Positions 25,457 to 33,354 of a stretch of 64,000 nt of DNA are shown here, piece by piece; within the stretch, counting starts at the first letter, position 1, and each line of letters starts with the position of its first letter. The position numbers and the translations under genes were made by a program. Source of the DNA: Bradyrhizobium stylosanthis (GTDB lineage: Bacteria > Pseudomonadota > Alphaproteobacteria > Rhizobiales > Xanthobacteraceae). Where the stretch lies: positions 934,100 through 998,099 of the forward strand of contig NZ_LVEM01000004.1 in NCBI RefSeq assembly GCF_001641335.1, read 5' to 3'. Under the pieces are notes generated by a model. The model did no database searches. It had not been told where the DNA came from and saw nothing but the letters and a program-made list of their open reading frames with translations.

Positions 25457-26254
25457 TCACCCCTCCACCCGGTAGAGCCTCCACCGCTCCGGCACGCCCT
25501 TGAGCCGGTGCATGCCGTGATCTTTCAGGCCGATGGCAGGCTGCGCCTTCATCAGCTCCTTGACCGCGCTCGACACCAGGACCTCGCCGCCGCGCGCCTT
25601 GGCGGCGACGCGGGTGCAGATGTGGAAGGCGAGTCCGACCATCTCGCCGCCGCTGAGCGTGTATTCGCCGGCATGCAGGCCGACGCGGATTTCGAGGCCG
25701 AGCGTGCGCACGGCCTTCTGGATCGCGGTGGCGCAAGTGATGCCGGCAGCGGGCGCCCGGAAGGTCGCGAGCACGCCGTCGCCGGTGGTCACGACCTCCT
25801 TGCCGCGTGAGCTCTTCAGCTCCTTGCGGACGGCCGCGTAATAGTGGCCCATCACCTTGGTCCAGCGGGCGTCGCCGAGCTTGGCGGCCTTTGCGGTGGA
25901 ACCGACGATGTCGACGATCAGGATGGTGGCGAGCGCCTGTTTGGGCTCGGCGCCATTGCTGGCGCTCCGGCGCCGGTTCGCGATGGCCCCGGTCAGCGGT
26001 TCATAGCGGTGGTTGCGTCGCTTCGCGATGGCGGCCTTGGCATAGTCCTGGGCGCGCTGCGCGGTGCGGCAGCGGATGGTCTTCTCCTGCGGCAGGCGCG
26101 TCCAGTAGACCTTGCGCCCCTTGCCGGCGCCTTCCACCTCGACCGCGCCCCATTTCAGGAAGATCGTCGAGCCGGTGCGCCTGACGCACCACGCCTTCGA
26201 CGTGTACCCGGAGACGTTCGACTGATGGACTCCGATACGAAGATACTTTGGCAT
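25457..26254 (-). CDS. Class III adenylate/guanylate cyclase with WGR-like N-terminal domain
   Basis: 265 residues. Residues ~18-80 (CVRRTGSTIFLKWGAVEVEG ... AQDYAKAAIAKRRNHRYEPL) look like a WGR domain: central W-G, basic strand, closing helix and Tyr. Residues ~108-260 are a cyclase homology domain: ILIVDIVGST and TTGDGVLATF give the two metal-binding Asp; in LAFHICTRVAAKA the usual transition-state Asn is His while the Arg is kept. Activity may therefore be altered. WGR is best known from PARP and nucleic-acid-linked proteins, so the pairing is unusual. The ATG at 26254 is the first before MPKYLRIGVHQ. Confidence 0.8.
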   Translation of the reverse strand: MPKYLRIGVHQSNVSGYTSKAWCVRRTGSTIFLKWGAVEVEGAGKGRKVYWTRLPQEKTIRCRTAQRAQDYAKAAIAKRRNHRYEPLTGAIANRRRSASNGAEPKQALATILIVDIVGSTAKAAKLGDARWTKVMGHYYAAVRKELKSSRGKEVVTTGDGVLATFRAPAAGITCATAIQKAVRTLGLEIRVGLHAGEYTLSGGEMVGLAFHICTRVAAKARGGEVLVSSAVKELMKAQPAIGLKDHGMHRLKGVPERWRLYRVEG

Positions 26255-26366
26255 GAACGTGCGGCCGATCGCAGGAACGTTTTGGGCGGACCCGGGGCCA
26301 AAACGTAATCGGACATTCCTGCGTTGGCAACGGTGGTTCGCGAATCGCGGCCGTGTTCTCCGCGCC

Positions 26367-26579
26367 TCAAGCGCCCCTGCCGTCCACCCGACTGCCGATC
26401 GTGCAGCGCCATGCAGCCAGACGTTCGCCCGGATGCTGCGCCATCCATTCGGCGAGCTGCGGCGCACCCATCAGGCAGGACTGCATCGTCACGTCCGCAA
26501 AGTCCGAGGTCGTGACGATCTGCTCGTGGCAGTCCGTCGGAGAGGCGAGACGGCAGAGCACGGCGATGATCCTGATCAT
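26367..26579 (-). CDS. Small Cys-containing protein, third gene of a tiny-protein operon
   Basis: 70 residues beginning MIRIIAVLCRLASPTDCHEQ. Three or four Cys (LCRL, TDCHE, QSCLMG, WRCTIG) and a FADVTMQSCLMGAPQLAEWM core. I recall near-identical uncharacterised proteins from Bradyrhizobium genomes. It starts one base after the stop of the preceding gene. No function is known. Confidence 0.7.
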   Translation of the reverse strand: MIRIIAVLCRLASPTDCHEQIVTTSDFADVTMQSCLMGAPQLAEWMAQHPGERLAAWRCTIGSRVDGRGA

Positions 26580-26580
26580 C

Positions 26581-26805
26581 TCACACGAGCTCCTGCGACC
26601 AGTCGTATTCGGCTTTGGCGGCCGAGCGTGCCACCGACCGGGCGGCATCGGCGCTGGAAGCCTTTTCGGCGCGCCGCTGATAATCATCGGCCAGCATCTT
26701 CAGCCGCGTCGCAACCACCTCGTCGGTCATGCCGCGGGCAGCGCGGAGCAGGCTCTGCGCAGTTTCCATATATTGTTTGCTTCGTCCAGAGATCTGCAGC
26801 GTCAT
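26581..26805 (-). CDS. Small helical protein, second gene of a tiny-protein operon
   Basis: 74 residues, almost entirely helical and charged (SKQYMETAQSLLRAARG, RLKMLADDYQRRAEKASSAD). The C-terminal half resembles short helical regions found in many Bradyrhizobium orphan proteins. ATG 26805 overlaps the stop of the upstream gene (ATGA), so translation is probably coupled. Function unknown. Confidence 0.65.
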   Translation of the reverse strand: MTLQISGRSKQYMETAQSLLRAARGMTDEVVATRLKMLADDYQRRAEKASSADAARSVARSAAKAEYDWSQELV

Positions 26806-27020
26806 GGCATCCTCACACAATGGTCTGAAGGGTTTTCGAAAGCGACCGGGAAGCGGCCTACCCAGTCGCGGTCATCCCGGCGGCGCATCGTGAACCGCTC
26901 GACGCACTTCTTCGAGCAAAGCGGCTTGCGCCACGCGTAGTACCGAACGAGACCGAACCTGCCGTCGCAGACCGCGCACCGCCCGGTTCGACCATTGAGA
27001 TTTGCGGAACAAGTTGGCAT
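26802..27020 (-). CDS. Small zinc-finger-like protein, first gene of a tiny-protein operon
   Basis: 72 residues with CAVCDGRFGLVRYYAWRKPLC-type spacing: CxxC (residues 15-18) followed by C and C (CSKKC, residues 35-39), a plausible four-Cys zinc site. GGAGG precedes the ATG at 27020. The rest is basic and aromatic (ERFTMRRRDDRDWVGRF). It could be a zinc-ribbon nucleic-acid-binding protein. No family name known. Confidence 0.65.
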   Translation of the reverse strand: MPTCSANLNGRTGRCAVCDGRFGLVRYYAWRKPLCSKKCVERFTMRRRDDRDWVGRFPVAFENPSDHCVRMP

Positions 27021-27353
27021 TGAGGCCTCCTTCTGCCGTCACGCCCGACGTCGCCGATCACCTCGCCTGTTGCACCGGGGAGCGAGTCTTGCGTCCCGAT
27101 GAAGCGGCAGCTCGTGGTACGTGCCCGCCGATGACATCACCATACGAGTCCCGCGCGGCGATCTCTTTCGACAAGGCGCCCTCAATTGCCCAACCGCACG
27201 AAGCGCGGCTGCGTGCACGGCGCGCGCGGCGGTAGACGTGCGTTTGCGCAAGCGGCGCGCAACGCCGCACGCGCCGGAGCATCGTTCGATGGAAATGGAA
27301 CCAAAGGCGGGACGGAGATCGAGCGACGACGGCCGCGCCGATTCGCGCGCGTG
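27021..27353. other. Gene-free region upstream of the tiny-protein operon
   Basis: 333 bp between the operon start and the 3' end of the cyclase gene. It carries the GGAGG of the zinc-finger gene and must contain the operon promoter. Reading frames here are Arg/Ala-rich and look like noise. Nothing else is recognised. Confidence 0.35.
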
Positions 27354-28544
27354 TCAGCTGGGAAGCGCGAACAGCTCGATCGGGTCGCTAAAGCCGCGGA
27401 CCTCGTATTTGCCGACACGCTCCAGCTCGAATTTCGGCTGGACCAGCTCGGCGAAGTCGCGCGACAGCACCACGTTGCGCCCGATCTGCTTGGTGAGGGC
27501 CTCGAGGCGCGAGGCCATGTTGACGGCGGGGCCGATCACGGTGAAATCGAGCCGGCTCGACGAGCCGATATTGCCGTACATGACGTCGCCGACATGGACG
27601 CCGATGCCGTAGTTCAGCGGCGCGCGGCCGCTGCCGTTGTTGCGTTCGTTCAGCCCGGCCATGGCCTGCCGCGCCTCGGTCACGGCGTGCAGCAGATTGA
27701 TGCAGGCATCGGGCTTGCTCAGCGGGAAGATCGCGAGCAGGCCGTCGCCGATGAACTTCAGGATCTCGCCGCCGTGCCTCGCGATCGGCTCCGACATCGC
27801 GTCGAAATAATCGTTGAGCAGGTCGATGACGTCGTCGCGCGGCCAGTTGTCGGAGATCTTGGTGAAATCCCGCAAGTCGCAGATCATGATCGCCGCGCGC
27901 ACCGTGGTGCCGGTGCCGCGCCGGGTGGCCCCGGCCAGGATCAGCTCGCCGGCATGGGCGCCGACATAGGTCTCCAGCAGCGTTCGTGCCAGGCGGTTCT
28001 TGATCCGGATCTCGCTGACCAGCGCCAGCACCGGCAGCACGTTCTTCAAGGCCTTGATGTGCACGTCGTCGAAGCCGCCGGGACGGTCGGTGGCGAAGGT
28101 GATGAAATGGCGCTTGCCGAGCGTGTGATACAGCGGCCAGGCGACATAGTCGGTCAGGCCCTTTTCGCGCATCTCGTCATAGAGAGCATGCTTGCGGCCG
28201 AGCGAAGGATCCCGTTCGAGGTTCTCGCGCACCTCGGTCGCACCGTCCTGCATCTCGTTGGCGGCGCTGCCGATATATTCGGGCCGCTCGCGAACGTCGT
28301 AGTCGACCAGTGCGATCTGCGCGTCCCGCATCCCATCGGACCACATGAAGCGGGCGCCCAGCCATTGCGGGTGATTGATCAGGATGTGAAGCGTCGACCG
28401 CTTGAGCGGGATGCCGGCCTGCTGAATCCGGTTGCACATCTGCGCGAAGATGTTGTCGATGAAGCGCTCGTCGCGCGTGCCGTTGGTCAGCCAGTCGACG
28501 ACGCCGTCGGACAGCGTCGGGGCATTTCGGTCTGGCGTGGTCAT
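27354..28544 (-). CDS. Class III adenylate/guanylate cyclase
   Basis: 396 residues. The C-terminal cyclase domain (~225-390) is complete: MICDLRDFT and FIGDGLLAIF supply the metal Asp residues, GPAVNMASRLEALT the transition-state Asn and Arg. The N-terminal ~220 residues form a GAF-like or related sensor (YDEMREKGLTDYVAWPLYHTLGKRHFITFATDRPGGF), a layout common in rhizobial cyclases. Cytoplasmic; product likely cAMP. ATG 28544 is used; the frame runs 26 residues further with no conserved content. Confidence 0.88.
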   Translation of the reverse strand: MTTPDRNAPTLSDGVVDWLTNGTRDERFIDNIFAQMCNRIQQAGIPLKRSTLHILINHPQWLGARFMWSDGMRDAQIALVDYDVRERPEYIGSAANEMQDGATEVRENLERDPSLGRKHALYDEMREKGLTDYVAWPLYHTLGKRHFITFATDRPGGFDDVHIKALKNVLPVLALVSEIRIKNRLARTLLETYVGAHAGELILAGATRRGTGTTVRAAIMICDLRDFTKISDNWPRDDVIDLLNDYFDAMSEPIARHGGEILKFIGDGLLAIFPLSKPDACINLLHAVTEARQAMAGLNERNNGSGRAPLNYGIGVHVGDVMYGNIGSSSRLDFTVIGPAVNMASRLEALTKQIGRNVVLSRDFAELVQPKFELERVGKYEVRGFSDPIELFALPS

Positions 28545-28649
28545 ATCCGGCCCTTCGCGGCAGTCTGCATCGACAAGAGATATCGTGCGCCGGGGCCGCG
28601 GCGTCAACCTAGCCAGTTGCACGGATTGTTCGCAAAAGGCCGCCGCAAC

Positions 28650-29234
28650 TTAGCCGACGAGCCGGATCGACGCCAACACCGCCAGGCCCGAAACCAGCAC
28701 CAGGCTGGACACCTCGGTCAGCTCGACCTTCAGCGTAGATTCGTGCGAAATCGCAAAATCCTCCTCGCCGAGACGGATGCTGCAGTCGCCACGCGCCGCG
28801 TAGAGCAAATGCGTGCCGGCAGGCAATGACCGCTCGCCCGGTTCCCTCACCGCCGCAAGCTCGATGTCGGCCGCTCCCCGCCGCGCCATCAGGTTCACGA
28901 CCTCGACGGGACCAGCCTCCAGCGCGGTCACGATCTCCATCTCGCCCGTGAAGCGCACCGTCGTGAAGGGTTCACGCTCGTCGAACTCCTGCGTGGGCGA
29001 CTTCAGCACCAGCCCGCGTCCGCCGACGACCATCTGCAGGCGGTCGATGCCGGGCATGTGGGAGAAGGGACCGGGCGTCACGATCGGCGTGGAGGCGAAG
29101 CGCCAGAGCAGGCTGTTCCAATCCCTCACCGGGCTGTCGGCGCGCCAGGCGCCCGCAATGTCGGTGAAGATGCCGCCGCCGTTCTTCCAGGGCGAGCGGG
29201 TATAGTCTTCGGATTTCAGCAGCGTGGTCTTCAT
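28650..29234 (-). CDS. HutD/Ves family cupin-like protein
   Basis: 194 residues. SEDYTRSPWKNGGGIFTDIA and DWNSLLWRFASTPI are the family hallmarks, followed by the double-stranded beta-helix. HutD proteins are linked to histidine utilisation, perhaps as formylglutamate-binding governors, but no hut genes are present here; Ves homologues occur outside that context. Cytoplasmic. It is probably not in an operon with the cyclase 105 bp downstream. Confidence 0.82.
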   Translation of the reverse strand: MKTTLLKSEDYTRSPWKNGGGIFTDIAGAWRADSPVRDWNSLLWRFASTPIVTPGPFSHMPGIDRLQMVVGGRGLVLKSPTQEFDEREPFTTVRFTGEMEIVTALEAGPVEVVNLMARRGAADIELAAVREPGERSLPAGTHLLYAARGDCSIRLGEEDFAISHESTLKVELTEVSSLVLVSGLAVLASIRLVG

Positions 29235-29278
29235 GTGTGGCGAGCGTCCCGTGGATCACCCGCACATCATTAATCGTC

Positions 29279-29800
29279 TCACGCCTTGGCGTCGAGGTTC
29301 AGCCTGGTGCTGAGCTCGTTGACGAGCGCATCCACGAACTGGTTCTGATAGGCCGAGATGCCGTTGAAATAGACCGGGCCGCCGGACTGCACCAGCAGGC
29401 CGCCGCCGGAGATGGTTGCGTCGGTGCTGCCGCCGGCCGATTTGGTGTCGAGCTCGCCCATGGCGTCGTTGAGCCGGGCGGCGGTCTTGTCGTCCATCTC
29501 GCCGTTGGCCTGGAGCGTGGCGAGCAGGGACTGATAGGCACTGCTGAGGTCGGCGCCGGTTCCGGTCTCGGCGGTCGCGGAGAACGTCCCGTTGGTCTTG
29601 CCGTCGTAGCTCTTGTAGGTGAGCGTCTCCGTCGTGGTGCCGTCGGCGTTGGCGTGGCTGTCGAGCATCAGCTCGAAGGCGCTGCCATAGGCGCCCGTCG
29701 TCAGCATGTTCGGATCGTTCGGATTCCTGTTCTTGCTGGCGCCTGATTTGTCGGAGCCTGCGGTCCAGTTCGGCGGGACGGTGTAGCTGACGCTGGTCAC
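29279..29800 (-). CDS. Hypothetical protein with Ser/Thr/Gly-rich sequence
   Basis: 173 residues from a GTG at 29800 preceded by CCAGGAA. No signal peptide. Thr/Asn/Gly-rich strands (ADGTTTETLTYKSYDGKTNG) followed by an amphipathic helix (SAYQSLLATLQANGEMDDKTAARLND truncated here) and GGGLLVQSGGPVYFNGISAY. The composition recalls surface or type I-secreted proteins, but no repeats or RTX motifs are seen. Unknown function. Confidence 0.55.
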   Translation of the reverse strand: MTSVSYTVPPNWTAGSDKSGASKNRNPNDPNMLTTGAYGSAFELMLDSHANADGTTTETLTYKSYDGKTNGTFSATAETGTGADLSSAYQSLLATLQANGEMDDKTAARLNDAMGELDTKSAGGSTDATISGGGLLVQSGGPVYFNGISAYQNQFVDALVNELSTRLNLDAKA

Positions 29801-29996
29801 GGATTCATTCCTGGAGTCATTGCGCGGAAATATTCAGCAATATCCATGCCAGCGAAGGCCGGTTGATTCCCATCGGCTTTCTCGCGCGATGTCGTCTCGA
29901 CGTCGGTCCACGCTGCAGAAATTGCCCGGCAGTTTGATCCCATCACAGGATGGAGCGGGGCTTGCGCGACCAAGGCAAAGCCGTCATGGCGAAAGC

Positions 29997-30069
29997 GCGT
30001 AGCCCGCATGAGCGCAGCGCCATGCGGGGGCACCTATCCCGGATGTCGCTTCGCTCATGCGGGCTACGC
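29997..30069. repeat. Intergenic palindrome of the TAGCCCGCATGAGCG family
   Basis: An 18-bp perfect inverted repeat, GCGTAGCCCGCATGAGCG at 29997-30014 and its complement at 30052-30069, enclosing GCAGCGCCATGCGGGGGCACC. It is a mosaic relative of the element at 33243-33332. It separates two genes transcribed leftward and may form a terminator or mRNA-stabilising hairpin. Confidence 0.75.
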
Positions 30070-30081
30070 ATCCCTCGCCCC

Positions 30082-31230
30082 TCACTCCCCCTTGCCGCCC
30101 TTCAGCTTCGGCAGGGTCTCGACGATCTTCTGCTTGCCGTCGATGATCTCGGCAAGGAAGCTGGCGCGGTCGATGTCGCCGTTCTGGTCCCAGCTCGCTT
30201 CCATCAGCATGCCCGGCGCCTTGTCGGGGGTCAGCGTCAGGCCCTTCATCGCGGCGCCAAAGGCCTTGCTGTCGAACTTGCCAAGCTTTTCGGTGACGTA
30301 TTTGACGAGATAGACGGCGGTGTAGCCCTTGATGCCGTTGTGGTCGGGCCGGTACTTGTAGCGCTCGCTGAACTTCTTCGTGAATTCTTCGATCGCGGGC
30401 ACCGGCGCATCGGCGGACAGGCCGACATGGCCGCGCACGCCGTTGGCGGCGGGGCCGGCGAGCTCGACCACCTTCTGGCTGAGCAGCGTGGTCTCGCCGA
30501 ACAGCGGCGTCGACAGGCCCTGCCGCTTCGCCTCGATCAGGAAGCGGGCGCTCTCCTCCTCGTTGGTATAGACGAACACGGCGTCCGCCTTGGCGCCCTT
30601 GAGCTTGATGACGTCGGAGCCGAAATCGACCTGGCCCTGCTCGGTCGAGATGTCGGCCGCAATGTCGATGCTGCGCGACTTCATCTCCTTCAGGAAATTG
30701 TCGCGGCCGCCCTTGCCGAAATCGTTGTTGACCCAGACCAGGGCCACCGACTTCACCTTGAGCTTGTCGTGCAGATAGTTGGCGATCTTCGGCATCGAGA
30801 ATTGCTGGCCGAAGGCGGTGCGGAAGACCCAGGGATTGCCTTGCGTCGTGATGTCGGCGGCCTCTGCGCCGACGATCTGCGGAATCTCGGCGCCTTGCGT
30901 CAGCGCCATGTTGACCTTGACCGAGCCGGAATAGATCGGCCCGAGCACGACATAGGGATCCTTGTCGAGGACCTTCTGCACCTGGGCGCGCGAGATGCCG
31001 GGATTGCTCTGGGTGTCCAGATGCTCGGTCTGGATCTTGCGGCCCAAGATGCCGCCGCCGGCGTTGATCTCGTCCACGGCGAGCGCGACGCCGTCGCGCC
31101 AGTTGGTGCCGGAGACGGCGCCGGGACCGGACAGCTCGATGACGTCGGGGATGTAGACCGTGGTCTGCGCGCCGGCCGCGCCGGCCCAGAGCGATGCGGC
31201 GATGCCGAGCGTCCCTGCAAGATGCCTCAT
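30082..31230 (-). CDS. Periplasmic ABC substrate-binding protein (HAAT type)
   Basis: 382 residues. Strong Shine-Dalgarno GGGGAGGAG before ATG 31230. Signal peptide 1-21 (AGTLGIAASLWAGAAGA). Mature IPDVIELSGPGAVSGTNWRDGVALAVDEINAGGGILGRK is the Peripla_BP_6 signature. It is the last of a leftward run with an amidohydrolase and an AroE-like gene, suggesting uptake of the compound they process. No permease or ATPase nearby. Confidence 0.9.
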   Translation of the reverse strand: MRHLAGTLGIAASLWAGAAGAQTTVYIPDVIELSGPGAVSGTNWRDGVALAVDEINAGGGILGRKIQTEHLDTQSNPGISRAQVQKVLDKDPYVVLGPIYSGSVKVNMALTQGAEIPQIVGAEAADITTQGNPWVFRTAFGQQFSMPKIANYLHDKLKVKSVALVWVNNDFGKGGRDNFLKEMKSRSIDIAADISTEQGQVDFGSDVIKLKGAKADAVFVYTNEEESARFLIEAKRQGLSTPLFGETTLLSQKVVELAGPAANGVRGHVGLSADAPVPAIEEFTKKFSERYKYRPDHNGIKGYTAVYLVKYVTEKLGKFDSKAFGAAMKGLTLTPDKAPGMLMEASWDQNGDIDRASFLAEIIDGKQKIVETLPKLKGGKGE

Positions 31231-31255
31231 GATGTTCTCCTCCCCTTTGCTCTTT

Positions 31256-32089
31256 TTATGATCCCGCGAAGCCGAGCAGTTTTGCCGGCGTTCGCCACAA
31301 GAGGCGATGCTGATCGCCCGGATCCGGAAACAGCCTGGTCAGCACCGCGAGCAGCGGCCCGTAATCAAGCCTTTCAGGCGCGCGCAGGAACGGATAGTCC
31401 GAGCCCCAGACGCAGCGGTCGAGCGTGAAGGCCTCGACCAACGCTGCGATGAACGGCCAGGTATCCTCATAGGGATGCGGCGCTTGCGAGAACTTGTAAT
31501 AGCCTGACAGCTTGACGTGCGCGTCGCGCTCGCGGCCGATGGCGAGCAGTGCCTGGAAAGCCTTGCCCTGCAAGCCCTGCGCGACCGAGGGACGGCCGCA
31601 ATGGTCGAACACCAGGCGCACATCTGATTTCTCGATCAGCGGCAGCAGGTCGAGCAACTGGTCCTGCTCGACCTGGATCTGGAGGAACAGGTCGAGGCTT
31701 TTGAGCTTCTCCAGCAGCGGCGCGGCCTCGAGATAATAGGCGGCGCCGTGGAACGGCACGTTGAAGGCAACGCCGATCACGCCGGCGGCTTTCAGCCGCT
31801 CGAGCTCCCCGATGTCGACGTCATTCTCGACGACGGCGACGCCGCGAAAGCGGCCGCCGCCTTGCGCGAGCGTGTCGAGCAGGATGCGGCTGTCGCTGCC
31901 GTAACCGGTGTTGGTGGCGACGACCAGCGCGTGGCGGACATCGAAGGCGTCGAACACACGGAGAAGCTGCGCCGCGGGCGCGATCTCCTGGCCGCTCGGC
32001 CGATACGGCGTGTCGTCGGAATAGGGAAAGCGGACGGGATCGATGGCGTGAATGTGGCAGTCGATCCTGGGGGACACCGGCAGCGTCAT
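31256..32089 (-). CDS. TIM-barrel amidohydrolase, LigI-like lactonase candidate
   Basis: 277 residues of the amidohydrolase-2 family: PRIDCHIHAIDPVRFPY at the N-terminus (HxH), VFDHCGRPS in the middle (His) and WGSDYPF near residue 225 (catalytic Asp). This three-part signature and length fit 2-pyrone-4,6-dicarboxylate lactonase and related lactonases or decarboxylases acting on cyclic dicarboxylates. The neighbouring AroE-like dehydrogenase and solute-binding protein support carboxylate catabolism. Substrate unproven. Confidence 0.85.
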   Translation of the reverse strand: MTLPVSPRIDCHIHAIDPVRFPYSDDTPYRPSGQEIAPAAQLLRVFDAFDVRHALVVATNTGYGSDSRILLDTLAQGGGRFRGVAVVENDVDIGELERLKAAGVIGVAFNVPFHGAAYYLEAAPLLEKLKSLDLFLQIQVEQDQLLDLLPLIEKSDVRLVFDHCGRPSVAQGLQGKAFQALLAIGRERDAHVKLSGYYKFSQAPHPYEDTWPFIAALVEAFTLDRCVWGSDYPFLRAPERLDYGPLLAVLTRLFPDPGDQHRLLWRTPAKLLGFAGS

Positions 32090-32110
32090 GGCGCAAAGCT
32101 CCCCGGTTGG

Positions 32111-32953
32111 TCAGAACGTCGCTTCGATCGCCTTGATCAGTTCGGGCGTCACCTCGGGCATGACGCCGAACCAGGCCTTGAAGGCGAGCCGGGCCTGATT
32201 GAGCAGAAGGCCGAGCCCGTTCACCGTCACGCAGCCGCGCGCGCGGGCCGCGGCGAGGAAGGGCGTTTCCAGCGGCGTGTAGATCAGATCGGCGACGAGC
32301 GTTTCCGGCCGCAGGCGCGACAGGTCGATCTCCAGCGCATCCTTGCCGACCATGCCGCGATCGGTGCAGTTGACGAGCAGCGCGACATCGCCGAGCGCCG
32401 CGCCGCGATCGTTCCACGCGACCGTGCTCACGGCGGAGCCGAATTCCCTGGCGATCGCCTCGGCCTTCTCGGCGGTGCGGTTGGCGATGCGGATCTCGCG
32501 CGCGCCGTTTTCGAGCAGCGCGACCACCACCGCGCGCGAGGCGCCCCCTGCCCCCAGCAGCAGGATCGGCCCGGCATCGCCGCGCCAGTCGGCCTTGGCG
32601 TCGCGCAGGCTCTGCACGAAGCCGTTGCCGTCGTTGTTAAAGCCGGAGAGCGAGCCGTCCGTCTCGACAACGATGGTGTTGACCGCGCCGATGCGCTTGG
32701 CCGTTTCGTTGACGCGGTCGAGCAGCGGCATCGCCGTCTGCTTGTGCGGCATGGTGACGTTGCAGCCGCGGAAGCCGAGCGCAATCAGCCCATGAAGCGC
32801 ATCCTCGAGCCGCTCCGGCTTGACCGCGAGCGGCACATAGGAACCGCGGATGCCGTGCGCCTTCAGCCAGTAATTATGGATGACCGGCGATCGCGAATGC
32901 GCCACGGGCATGCCGATGACGCCCGCCAAGCCAAATCCGTCCGCCTGCGACAT
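32111..32953 (-). CDS. Shikimate/quinate dehydrogenase family protein (AroE-like)
   Basis: 280 residues. VIGMPVAHSRSPVIHN (substrate Ser pair), GCNVTMPHKQTAM (catalytic Lys), NTIVVETDGSLSGFNNDGNGF (catalytic Asp region) and GAGGASRAVVVALL (NADP-binding) are all present. HSRSP with YVPLAVKPERLEDAL differs somewhat from housekeeping AroE, and the catabolic neighbours argue for a quinate/shikimate-degrading or unrelated oxidoreductase role rather than the biosynthetic enzyme. The gene starts before the amidohydrolase with a 21-bp gap. Confidence 0.87.
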   Translation of the reverse strand: MSQADGFGLAGVIGMPVAHSRSPVIHNYWLKAHGIRGSYVPLAVKPERLEDALHGLIALGFRGCNVTMPHKQTAMPLLDRVNETAKRIGAVNTIVVETDGSLSGFNNDGNGFVQSLRDAKADWRGDAGPILLLGAGGASRAVVVALLENGAREIRIANRTAEKAEAIAREFGSAVSTVAWNDRGAALGDVALLVNCTDRGMVGKDALEIDLSRLRPETLVADLIYTPLETPFLAAARARGCVTVNGLGLLLNQARLAFKAWFGVMPEVTPELIKAIEATF

Positions 32954-33092
32954 GCTGCGCTTCCCGTCCTTGTCACGCGACCATTTTATTTGGTCATTTG
33001 TCCAAGATAATTAGAGGGAATGCCTAGAAGGTGCAATGTGAATCTGGGGGTGGCTGCGCGGAGTAAAGCCGTGTCGGAGGGCCACAAATCGC

Positions 33093-33216
33093 CGTCGTCC
33101 TGGCGAAAGCCAGGACCCATTACCCCGAATGGTTGTGAACAGGGCGAGCTATGGCCACACCGTCTTCCGACAATGTTGGACGGTGGCTATGGGTCCTGGC
33201 CTTCGCCAGGACGACG
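33093..33216. repeat. GTCCTGGCGAAAGCCAGGAC-type inverted repeat element
   Basis: Arms of about 27 bp at 33093-33119 and 33190-33216 are inverted copies of each other (one mismatch around the hairpin centre); each arm is itself a small hairpin around CTGGCGAAAGCCAG. The central part has CACCGT/ACGGTGG pairing. This is a recurrent intergenic element in Bradyrhizobium as I remember it. Confidence 0.75.
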
Positions 33217-33242
33217 TTGGGGAGGCATCATGCCTCGTTGTC

Positions 33243-33332
33243 CGTAGCCCGGATGGAGCGAAGCGAAATCCGGGGCGGCTCTCGCGAGGACGCAGCGGTC
33301 CCGGATTACGCTTTCGCTTCATCCGGGCTACG
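33243..33332. repeat. CGTAGCCCGGATGGAGCGAAGCG-family palindrome
   Basis: Arms CGTAGCCCGGATGgAGCGAAGC (33243-33264) and the mirror ending ATCCGGGCTACG at 33332 can form a long stem; a second inner hairpin (ATCCGGGG / CCCGGAT) is included. Very common type of repeat in this bacterial group; location right after the SDR stop suggests a transcript-end role. Confidence 0.75.
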
Positions 33333-33354
33333 AAGCTGGCGAACGACGTTCGGC

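Larger units (their letters stand above)
32954..33354. other. Gene-free region holding two intergenic repeat elements
   Basis: 401 bp between the AroE-like gene start and the SDR gene stop. It holds the two palindromic elements listed separately, one after the other, and the promoter region of the leftward AroE-like gene (an AT-rich stretch near 32985-33015). Confidence 0.5.

Noticed and set aside
27121..27353. Coding sequence in the gap before the cyclase gene
   Set aside because: Frames here are Arg/Ala-rich, lack ribosome-binding sites and run into the cyclase in antisense.
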